Positions 1-5,382 of a DNA stretch of 10,720 bases are shown piece after piece; positions within the stretch are counted from its first letter, which is position 1, and each line of letters begins with the position of its first letter. The notes under the pieces are model-generated. The model saw only the letters and a list, made by a program, of their open reading frames with translations. It was not told the origin of the DNA and did not search any database. Made by a program: the position numbers and the translations under genes. Source of the stretch: Porticoccaceae bacterium (GTDB lineage Bacteria > Pseudomonadota > Gammaproteobacteria > Pseudomonadales > Porticoccaceae); the NCBI GenBank assembly GCA_003448675.1, contig DLXZ01000195.1:3959-14678 (forward strand), in the 5' to 3' direction.

Positions 1-294
1 GAGCCCTTCGGCATGCTCGACTCCCTGACCCGCTGGGAGCTCCAGGAAGTGTTGATGGAAGTCTGGGAGCGTACCAAGCTCACCGCCGTCATGGTCACCC
101 ACGATGTGGACGAAGCGATTCTCCTCGCCGATCGGGTGGTAATGATGACCAACGGCCCCCAGGCCAAAGTCGGGAAAATCATAGACGTCGATCTACCCCG
201 CCCTCGCACGCGCAAGGCCCTGCTGGAACATCCGGATTACTACGATTACCGAGAGAGCCTGATTTCCTTTCTCGCCGAGTGTGACCAACATTAA
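1..294 (+). CDS. nrtD: Nitrate-type ABC transporter ATP-binding protein, C-terminal part (5' end outside window)
   Basis: This is the last 97 codons of an ABC ATPase; the reading frame is open from the first base, so the gene begins before the window. The fragment starts at the Walker B glutamate and D-loop ([11 protein letters not shown]) and continues to the H-loop histidine in [19 protein letters not shown]. The following stretch, [20 protein letters not shown], and the ending [18 protein letters not shown] are characteristic of the NrtC/NrtD/NasD nitrate-nitrite uptake ATPases. Such a protein sits on the cytoplasmic face of the inner membrane and powers import through an NrtB-type permease fed by an NrtA-type binding protein. 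Those partners would lie upstream, outside the window. Related taurine/sulfonate (SsuB/TauB) ATPases share the core motifs, so the nitrate substrate is inferred from the C-terminal signature. It is the last gene of its unit, since a terminator follows 31 bases later. Confidence 0.8.
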   Translation, partial: EPFGMLDSLTRWELQEVLMEVWERTKLTAVMVTHDVDEAILLADRVVMMTNGPQAKVGKIIDVDLPRPRTRKALLEHPDYYDYRESLISFLAECDQH

Positions 295-325
295 TCGGTA
301 ACGGTTCTAGTTCGTTTTCCCTCCA

Positions 326-362
326 CCCCGCGGCTCGATGTTTGAGTCGCGGGGTTTCTTTA
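326..362 (+). terminator. Rho-independent terminator after the nrtD-like gene
   Basis: An 11-bp stem pairs CCCCGCGGCTC (326-336) with GAGTCGCGGGG (344-354), with one G-T pair and a 7-base loop. It is followed directly by TTTCTTTA. The stem is GC-rich and the T tract is on the plus strand, so it ends transcription of the upstream ABC transporter gene. The minus-strand side has no comparable T tract next to the stem, so I do not assign it to the gene ending at 440. Confidence 0.9.
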
Positions 363-439
363 TTGGCTCCATTAGAAGCGATGAATTGGGCGAAGTACGG
401 ATCCGAGATTACTGAGGGAGAGCCGCGCCAGCATCTGGT

Positions 440-1525
440 CTATCCCAAACCAGGCTCTGGCACATCTGTTTTGTCCGCATTTTTGGCGGCGGCCACCGCA
501 GCGGCGAAGGATTCATCATTATCATCCGCATTCAAACCATGCTGTTTAGGCGCGTTTGCTGGAGTGAATGACAGCCGCGTAAAGAGCGGAAAGTGATCGG
601 ACCCAATGGCTGGCAAACGCTGGATACTACGCACCGTAAAGTGATTGCTATGGAACAGGTGGTCAAGCGGCCACCTCAGGAAAGGATAATCCACATGGAA
701 GGTATTAAACATGCCGCGCCCAACCCGAGGATCAAGGAGACCACTCAGTTTTCTGAATAACCGCGTGGTACGCGACCAGGCGACATCATTCAAATCGCCC
801 GCGACAATGATCGGTTGGTCGCTATCGGCAACACTTCGGGCGACAATGATCAACTCAGCGTCGCGCTCTGCCGATTTCGGGTTTTCCGTCGGGCTTGGCG
901 GCGCGGGGTGCAGAAAATGGACTCGCACTCGAGTGCCATCGGGCATCTCCAGAATGGCGTGTATCGATGGGACGCCGTCTTCAACCAGGAAGGAGATTTC
1001 TTTTTCATGCAGAGGTAGTCGCGAATATACGTGCATACCATACAGATTGTCCTGGGGACACTTGATGGTTTCGGGCATGCTGACTTCGAGCCCGCTTAGC
1101 TGATTCTCCCACCACTCATCGGATTCAAGCGTAACAAGCACATCAGGCTGATGTTTCTCCACCAGCGACATGAGTTTCCGAACCTCATGGTTTGGTGTTA
1201 AAACATTGGCGGTAAGGATGCTGATTTGCCGGTTCGGTTCAATATCTCCCGATGCGTTGACTTCAACCCTCCACAGCCTCGTATAAGGTAATATCCACCA
1301 TAATTGCCACGCACAACACAATACCGTGGCGGCGACAATGGACCACCCGTCGGGCTCGGCGAGGTCAAGAAATATCAGTTGTAGCAGGAGCAAAAAGGCC
1401 CCAAGGCTTGCCAATTGTAATCTCGGAAAATCCAAGCCTCTGACCAGCCAATGAGAATGACGTGAAAAGGGTAAAAGAGTCGCGACCACTAGCCCGCTGG
1501 TGGCGAGATAAATCAGAATATCCAA
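440..1525 (-). CDS. Membrane-anchored endonuclease/exonuclease/phosphatase (EEP) fold hydrolase
   Basis: The 361-residue protein has three hydrophobic segments at about residues 4-20, 37-54 and 62-80, then a soluble EEP (DNase I-like) domain from about 100 to 320. Catalytic and metal-binding landmarks are visible: Asn107 in ILTANV, Glu134 in VTLES, His206 in HFLHP, Asp244 and Asn246 in AGDLND, Asp288 in WPLDH, and the terminal SDH at 309-311. The family cleaves phosphodiester or phosphomonoester bonds (nucleic acids, phospholipids or inositol phosphates) using a divalent metal; the substrate here is unknown. The anchor suggests the domain faces the periplasm. A 40-residue tail rich in Ala, Asp and Asn follows the fold and looks disordered. 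The start is TTG: the codon just upstream in frame is a TGA stop, and GAGGAG lies 6 bases before the TTG. The gene has no same-strand neighbour close enough to form an operon. Confidence 0.85.
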   Translation of the reverse strand: MDILIYLATSGLVVATLLPFSRHSHWLVRGLDFPRLQLASLGAFLLLLQLIFLDLAEPDGWSIVAATVLCCAWQLWWILPYTRLWRVEVNASGDIEPNRQISILTANVLTPNHEVRKLMSLVEKHQPDVLVTLESDEWWENQLSGLEVSMPETIKCPQDNLYGMHVYSRLPLHEKEISFLVEDGVPSIHAILEMPDGTRVRVHFLHPAPPSPTENPKSAERDAELIIVARSVADSDQPIIVAGDLNDVAWSRTTRLFRKLSGLLDPRVGRGMFNTFHVDYPFLRWPLDHLFHSNHFTVRSIQRLPAIGSDHFPLFTRLSFTPANAPKQHGLNADDNDESFAAAVAAAKNADKTDVPEPGLG

Positions 1526-1531
1526 TCACAA

Positions 1532-1537
1532 CTCCTC
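1532..1537 (-). promoter_or_regulatory. Shine-Dalgarno site that fixes the TTG start of the EEP gene
   Basis: On the minus strand the sequence reads AAAGAGGAG, then TTGTGA, then TTG. The GAGGAG core lies at an ideal 6-base distance from the TTG at 1525. The in-frame TGA immediately before this codon rules out any longer start. The next in-frame start codons would cut into the first membrane segment. Confidence 0.7.
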
Positions 1538-1844
1538 TTTGATTTTCTTCAGCGGTTCAAGTGTCCCCTCGACATACCCTCTGCCCGCGACACCCTCCTG
1601 TCCAGGCACACTCACAATGCATCAGCGGGCGCCTCTGCGCAAAGGCGTTGGATCGGAGGATTTCACAGCGCTGAGGTTAACCTATTTTGTCATGGGAGTT
1701 AGACTTTGGTGGAAAGCACATGGTGAAAAACAAGTCACCATGGGTAGTAACGCTGGCTTAAAATATGGAGTGAATCATCGCGTGGTAACTATCTGCTGCG
1801 CGATCCGATCGATGACTGGAAGTGACATAGACTGGGACGGACGA
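1538..1844. other. Gene-poor intergenic stretch between EEP gene and ibpA terminator
   Basis: No convincing gene lies here. A 102-codon plus-strand reading frame (1539-1847) shows no domain, no hydrophobic pattern and no good ribosome binding site, and it overlaps the ibpA terminator. The stretch should contain the promoter of the minus-strand EEP gene, but I find no clear -35/-10 pair. Its only distinct structure is the perfect inverted repeat at 1719-1742. Confidence 0.5.
1719..1742. repeat. Perfect 8-bp inverted repeat with 8-base spacer
   Basis: CATGGTGA (1719-1726) is matched by its exact reverse complement TCACCATG (1735-1742), separated by AAAACAAG. No T tract follows on either strand, so it is not a normal terminator. 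It lies about 195 bases upstream of the EEP gene start and could be a dyad operator or an RNA hairpin. Its function is not known. Confidence 0.4.
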
Positions 1845-1878
1845 TAAAGAAAAAGGCTGTGGCGGTACCACAGCCTTT
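1844..1878 (-). terminator. Rho-independent terminator of ibpA
   Basis: Read on the minus strand, AAAGGCTGTGG pairs perfectly with CCACAGCCTTT over 11 bp around a 5-base loop (TACCG). The 3' arm runs into a T-rich tract, TTTTTCTTTAT. It sits 28 bases after the ibpA stop codon and makes ibpA a single-gene transcription unit. The plus-strand side is flanked by few T residues. Confidence 0.9.
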
Positions 1879-1906
1879 GAGGCTAAAGCCGTATTATGAC
1901 GCTGGA

Positions 1907-2398
1907 TCAGGCCGCTTTGGCTTTCCCATTCGCCGGCTCATCGGCTTCATGTTCGAGCACCTTGCTATCCGAATCCGTCTGAGTTATCGCGATGGTTTTC
2001 GGCTTCATCGCCTCCGGCACTTCACGCACCAGATTGATCGTCAATAAGCCGCTATTGAGCGCAGCGTCGACCACTTCCACATGATCGGCAAGATTAAACT
2101 TGCGTTCAAAAGTCCGATCAGAAATGCCCTGGTGCAAGAATTTGCGGTCGCTTTGAGTGGATTTTTGCCCGCATACGCTGAGTACGCCTTTTTCCACCTT
2201 GATATCGAGTTCATGCCTTTCAAATCCCGCTACTGCGAGGGTGATCGCGTAGCGGTCATTATCGAGCACCTCGATGTTGTAGGGCGGATAGCCCGCCGCG
2301 ACCGGTTCAGCCGACAGCGCGTTGTCAATCAGCGAAGCCAGCCGGTCAAAGCCAATGCTGCTGCGATACAGCGGAGAAAGGTCTATTGAGCTCATCAT
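1907..2398 (-). CDS. ibpA: Small heat-shock protein of the IbpA/IbpB (Hsp20) family
   Basis: The 163-residue protein opens with the IbpA hallmark DLSPLYRSSIGFDRL and GYPPYNIEV. The alpha-crystallin domain spans about residues 37-130: LAVAGFERHELDI at 54-66, the GISDRTFERKFNLAD block at 91-105, and NSGLLTINL at 115-123. The C-terminal IxI anchoring motif is I136-A-I138. IbpA-type proteins are ATP-independent holdases in the cytoplasm: they coat denatured proteins and pass them to DnaK and ClpB. The tail after IxI is about 25 residues, longer than in E. coli IbpA, and ends in KAKAA. Two consecutive ATG codons (2398 and 2395) follow AGGAGG (2403-2408); the second has the better spacing of 7 bases, so the protein may be 162 residues. 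A sigma-32-like promoter and a ROSE-like hairpin lie upstream, and a terminator follows. Confidence 0.95.
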   Translation of the reverse strand: MMSSIDLSPLYRSSIGFDRLASLIDNALSAEPVAAGYPPYNIEVLDNDRYAITLAVAGFERHELDIKVEKGVLSVCGQKSTQSDRKFLHQGISDRTFERKFNLADHVEVVDAALNSGLLTINLVREVPEAMKPKTIAITQTDSDSKVLEHEADEPANGKAKAA

Positions 2399-2399
2399 T

Positions 2400-2424
2400 T
2401 ATCCTCCTAATGTAAGAAGCGATA
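2400..2424 (-). promoter_or_regulatory. ROSE-type RNA thermometer hairpin covering the ibpA ribosome binding site
   Basis: In the ibpA 5' UTR, UAUCGCUUCU (complement of 2415-2424) can pair with AGGAGGAUA (complement of 2400-2408) around the 6-base loop UACAUU. This gives nine base pairs including one G-U, with a single bulged G (position 2420). The bulged G falls inside UCGCU, which fits the UYGCU motif that defines ROSE elements opposite the Shine-Dalgarno site. The whole AGGAGG is buried in the stem, and both candidate start codons lie just beyond it. ROSE elements repress translation of hsp20 genes at low temperature and melt on heating. Pairing was worked out by hand, so no folding energy is given. 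ROSE elements usually have further upstream hairpins; I can see only a short GGAG/CTCC stem-loop upstream. Confidence 0.75.
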
Positions 2425-2484
2425 TCTACAATTTCAACAGGATCTGGGGATAGCCCGCGGGAGCCACCTCCGTCACATCTCACT

Positions 2485-2512
2485 AGGTAGGGATGGCGCG
2501 CATTTTTTCAAG
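2485..2512 (-). promoter_or_regulatory. Sigma-32-like heat-shock promoter of ibpA
   Basis: On the minus strand CTTGAA (2507-2512) is followed after 14 bases by CCCTACCT (2485-2492). The heat-shock sigma factor consensus is about CTTGAA, a 13-15 base spacer and CCCCATNT, so the -35 is perfect and the -10 differs at two fixed positions. Transcription would begin some 80 bases upstream of ibpA, giving a 5' UTR long enough for a ROSE element. A second CTTGAA copy lies 21 bases further upstream at 2528-2533. Confidence 0.6.
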
Positions 2513-2587
2513 GTCTGCATCAATGATTTCAAGGCAGCAAATATATGCAAAACTATTTTAAAAACATCCCAATTTATACATTTTGAC

Positions 2588-2610
2588 CAGCATCGAGTCG
2601 TACGATGCTG
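2588..2610. repeat. Perfect 8-bp inverted repeat between divergent ibpA and hydrolase genes
   Basis: CAGCATCG (2588-2595) is matched exactly by CGATGCTG (2603-2610) around the 7-base spacer AGTCGTA. No T tract follows on either strand. It lies 74 bases upstream of the hydrolase start and 76 bases upstream of the putative ibpA -35 hexamer, so it could be an operator for either gene or a hairpin in the hydrolase leader. Nothing in the sequence settles this. Confidence 0.4.
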
Positions 2611-2683
2611 CCGGTTTGACGGCAATGGCCTGATTACGGACATTAGACTAGACTCGCCCCTGGCAAACTTTTGGAGCAGTAGA

Positions 2684-3463
2684 TTGGAACAATTCGTCAC
2701 CGCGGCCGGACACCGGCTTAACACTCTGCTTCTTGGCAAAGTGACCTCGGACCAACCCACATTGGTATTTGTCCATGGCGGACTTGATTGCATCGGCATG
2801 TGGCGTAGCTTTCCCGAGCAACTGCATCGCGCAACAGGTTATCCCTGCCTAGTTTATGATCGTTGGGGCCACGGCAAGTCGGAGGCGCTAACCTTACCCC
2901 GCGATGGCGACCCCCGTGAAGACGAAGCCGGACAGCCACTGGCCGACTTATTCGATTATTTTGGTATCGACAAAGTCGTACTCATCGGCCACAGTTTTGG
3001 GGGCGCTATTTCCCTGATTGCTGCGGGTTTGCATGATTCACGCATCGTTGGCGTGGTTTCCATCGTGCCGCAGCTAATCTTTCACAATGCCTCCAGAGAT
3101 GGCCTAAAAGCTGCTGTCGCGGCCTATGACAACGGCAAACTGCGGGACAAGCTCATCCCCTTTCACGGGGATAAAACCGATACTTTGTTTCGCAACTGGT
3201 CGGGAATGGCCGATAGACCCACGACGCCGACAAAACCCTACGAGCAGTACCTGCAGGCAGTGCAATGCCCTGTTCTGGCGATTTTCGGCGAGTTGGATAA
3301 TTATGGTTATCACCCTAACCTTGAATTCGTTAAAGAAAACGTTCACAGCGAACTCGGTATCCTGGAGATTAACGACGCGGCACACTATCCGCACCTGGAA
3401 ACCCCGAAAGTCGTTATTACATCCATTTCCGAATTTCTCGGCACCCAGTGTCAGTCAATCTAA
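2684..3463 (+). CDS. Alpha/beta-hydrolase fold protein
   Basis: The 259-residue protein has the full set of alpha/beta-hydrolase landmarks. The oxyanion-hole loop is VHGGLD at 30-35, and DRWGHGKSE lies at 59-67. The nucleophile elbow GHSFGG is at 102-107 with Ser104, the acid is probably Asp205 in FGELDNYG, and the base is His234 in NDAAHYPHLETP. Such enzymes hydrolyse esters, amides, epoxides or C-C bonds; the substrate cannot be read from the sequence. There is no signal peptide, so it should be cytoplasmic. The start is TTG, with GGAG 7 bases upstream (2673-2676). The first in-frame ATG (Met39) is already inside the catalytic core, so the TTG start is well supported. It is divergent from ibpA and lies 102 bases before the zinc cluster. 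I see no terminator between them, so read-through is possible. Confidence 0.88.
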   Translation: MEQFVTAAGHRLNTLLLGKVTSDQPTLVFVHGGLDCIGMWRSFPEQLHRATGYPCLVYDRWGHGKSEALTLPRDGDPREDEAGQPLADLFDYFGIDKVVLIGHSFGGAISLIAAGLHDSRIVGVVSIVPQLIFHNASRDGLKAAVAAYDNGKLRDKLIPFHGDKTDTLFRNWSGMADRPTTPTKPYEQYLQAVQCPVLAIFGELDNYGYHPNLEFVKENVHSELGILEINDAAHYPHLETPKVVITSISEFLGTQCQSI

Positions 3464-3530
3464 TGGAGAGCGAGTGCTGCCGCAAAGGCGTAGGGTCACA
3501 TCCTATTCGTCACTCGCTACACTTCCTGTC

Positions 3531-3566
3531 TTGCTGAGAGGAATGTTGGCAACTAGAATGTCAGAA
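3531..3566 (+). promoter_or_regulatory. Candidate sigma-70 promoter giving a leaderless start of the zinc cluster
   Basis: TAGAAT (3554-3559) matches five of six -10 bases. TTGCTG (3531-3536), exactly 17 bases upstream, matches the first three -35 bases. Transcription would start close to the ATG at 3566, leaving no room for a ribosome binding site, and none is seen directly before that ATG. I could not find a recognisable Zur palindrome overlapping it. Confidence 0.3.
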
Positions 3567-3853
3567 TGAAAAAGGGACTTCCCGCAGCCATTAAGCTTAT
3601 ACCCATCCTGTTCGCCTTGCTGGCCGGGCAGGCGGGAGCGCTGGTTCATGACGTCGAGCACCCCTTCCATGAATACACCGCAGTCTGTGATGCTTTTCTG
3701 GCGCTGGATAAAACAGACCACACACCTCTAACCAGCACCAATGAATTTGTTTTCCCGGGCGAGCATCCGCTTGCCCGCTTTGACGCCACCAACAGGATCA
3801 CCTCCGGGCCGGTAAGCGCTTATCAGCCCCGCGCTCCGCCCTTCTCTCCCTAG
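3566..3853 (+). CDS. Small secreted protein of the zinc-uptake cluster, possible periplasmic zinc chaperone
   Basis: The 95-residue protein starts with KK, then a hydrophobic segment (about residues 8-25, ending AGQAGA) that looks like a signal peptide. The mature part is about 70 residues and begins LVHDVEHPFHEY. Potential metal ligands are His28, His32, His35, Cys41, His52 and His67, together with several acidic residues; the C-terminus is Pro-rich. Small exported His-containing proteins next to zinc ABC transporter genes are known and are sometimes annotated as zinc chaperones. This assignment rests on that context and on the ligand pattern, not on a recognised domain. The gene ends 75 bases before the barrel gene with no clear terminator, so it probably leads that operon. 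No Shine-Dalgarno sequence precedes the ATG, which may be leaderless. Confidence 0.65.
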   Translation: MKKGLPAAIKLIPILFALLAGQAGALVHDVEHPFHEYTAVCDAFLALDKTDHTPLTSTNEFVFPGEHPLARFDATNRITSGPVSAYQPRAPPFSP

Positions 3854-3928
3854 CCCCAAAATTAGACCGACGCGCGGCCAGATGTCGCGTGTCTACCTAT
3901 TCTATTTTCGGTTATGGGAGTATGTTCC

Positions 3929-5371
3929 ATGCGTATGCAAATTGTTGCAGCCACAGTGGTGGCTGCGTTATCTATCTCCGCGCCCACGCACGCAGAAATC
4001 AGCGAGTCAGATAATCAGGAAATCAAACTTTTAAAACAGCAATTAGACAGTTTGAAGCACGACTATGAGTCACGTATTCAGGCGCTTGAAGCACGGATTG
4101 AAGCGACAGCTATCAATGCTCAGGAGGCCCGGTCACAAGCGCAACAGGTTTCCCAGGAGTTGGCACAAAAGCCAGCACGGCCTGAGCAAGGCAAAGTATC
4201 CTCCAACAGCTTTAACCCGGCGATCAGTCTGATCCTGGACGGGCGCTCAACCAGTATCGACGAAACTGAATTATCGCTACCCGGCTTCCAGCTAGGTGGC
4301 GAGGCAGGGTTACCCGAAGACGGTTTTGCCACCGGCCACAACGAGTTGGTCATGTCGGCCAATATTGACGATACGTTTTATGGTGAACTCAGCACTGCGA
4401 TTGTCCGCGAAGCCGGTGAGACGGAGGTTGAACTGGAAGAGGCGTTTATAGAAACCCTCGCCCTGGGCCACGGCCTCACGCTTAAAGCGGGTCAGTTTTA
4501 TTCCGGCATTGGCTATTTAAACGACGTCCATGACCATGCCCACGATTTCGCCGATCGCCCTCTCGTGTATGAAGCGCTGTTAGGCGGCCATCTGCTGGAT
4601 ACCGGGGTGCAGGTCAGCTGGCTGGCACCAACCGATACCTATTTGCGCTTTGGTGCGGAATTTCTTTCCGGTAGCGAATACCCCAGTGGCGATAATGGCA
4701 GTAATGCCGAAGGCTTTAGCCTTTTCGCGAAAACCGGTGGAGATATCAACGCCAGCTCAAGCTGGCAGCTTGGCGCCAGTTACTACACCGCTGAATTCGA
4801 TGTCCGCGAAGCAGGGGGTCACCACCACCATGGTGGCGAAGAGGAATCTGGCGCTGACAATGAATTGCTCAATGGAGAAGTCGAGTTGTATGGCGTGGAC
4901 TTTGTTTACAAATGGGCGCCCCAGGGAAACCCCCGCGAACGCAACTTCATCTTTCAAGCCGAGTATTTTTTCCGCGATGAAGACGGCGATGCCGAGTTCG
5001 TTGAAGGCGCTGACTTTGCGGAGGCCTACTACGACGGCGAACAGTACGGTTACTACGCGCAGGCCATTTATCAATTCATGCCCCGCTGGCGAATCGGTGC
5101 CCGCTACGACTATCTCAACGCCGATAACGACATCAGCGACTATGTGGATGGTGGTATTCCTCTGGATGAATTCCTCGAGGAATCCGGTCTCGGAGATGAG
5201 GGTAATCCGGATCGATACACCCTGATGCTGGACTACTCGCCCAGCCATTTCAGCCGTATCCGTCTTCAGTACAGTCAACTCGATACTGGTCACGAGGGCG
5301 CGGATGACAACGACATATTGATGCTGCAATACCTGATGTCCCTCGGCTCCCACGGCGCACATAAATACTAG
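3929..5371 (+). CDS. Outer-membrane beta-barrel protein of the zinc-uptake cluster
   Basis: The predicted 480-residue protein has a signal peptide (about 1-22, cleaved near THA/EIS), a periplasmic coiled-coil-like segment at about 24-80 (KLLKQQLDSLKHDYESRIQA), then a long domain of alternating strands from about 95 to 480 typical of a porin-like barrel. It contains His clusters: HDHAHDF at 201-207, GGHHHHGGEEESG at 297-308, and the C-terminal HGAHKY. It has no TonB box or plug domain that I can see, although relatives are often labelled TonB-dependent receptors. Its place directly before a ZnuA-like gene implies zinc entry across the outer membrane. An in-frame ATG at 3914 would add five residues, but GGGAG at 3916-3920 overlaps it and is 8 bases before the ATG at 3929, which I choose. 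The ZnuA-like gene follows at once, and its Shine-Dalgarno site overlaps this stop codon. Confidence 0.8.
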   Translation: MRMQIVAATVVAALSISAPTHAEISESDNQEIKLLKQQLDSLKHDYESRIQALEARIEATAINAQEARSQAQQVSQELAQKPARPEQGKVSSNSFNPAISLILDGRSTSIDETELSLPGFQLGGEAGLPEDGFATGHNELVMSANIDDTFYGELSTAIVREAGETEVELEEAFIETLALGHGLTLKAGQFYSGIGYLNDVHDHAHDFADRPLVYEALLGGHLLDTGVQVSWLAPTDTYLRFGAEFLSGSEYPSGDNGSNAEGFSLFAKTGGDINASSSWQLGASYYTAEFDVREAGGHHHHGGEEESGADNELLNGEVELYGVDFVYKWAPQGNPRERNFIFQAEYFFRDEDGDAEFVEGADFAEAYYDGEQYGYYAQAIYQFMPRWRIGARYDYLNADNDISDYVDGGIPLDEFLEESGLGDEGNPDRYTLMLDYSPSHFSRIRLQYSQLDTGHEGADDNDILMLQYLMSLGSHGAHKY

Positions 5372-5382
5372 GAGTAATGCGA

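Noticed and set aside
1539..1847. 102-codon plus-strand frame in the gap before ibpA
   Set aside because: There is no domain, no good ribosome binding site and no coding-like composition, and its 3' end runs into the ibpA terminator.
2473..2799. 108-codon minus-strand frame across the ibpA promoter and hydrolase start
   Set aside because: It would cover the heat-shock promoter and the 5' end of a real gene, and the protein looks random.
3870..3890. ACGCG/CGCGT hairpin as a terminator or attenuator between the small protein and barrel genes
   Set aside because: The stem is only 5 bp with an 11-base loop, and the T-rich sequence starts several bases later, so chance is as likely.
3464..3930. 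Zur-type palindrome (GTTATA-TATAAC class) upstream of the zinc genes
   Set aside because: I searched both gaps by eye and found only partial halves such as GGTTATGGGAGTATG, which are not palindromic. Zur control is likely from function but not shown by sequence.
4757..5362. 201-codon open frame on the minus strand inside the barrel gene
   Set aside because: It lies wholly opposite the strongly supported barrel gene, has no recognisable domain, and its hydrophobic Val/Ile pattern follows from reading Asp/Asn/Tyr-rich codons backwards.
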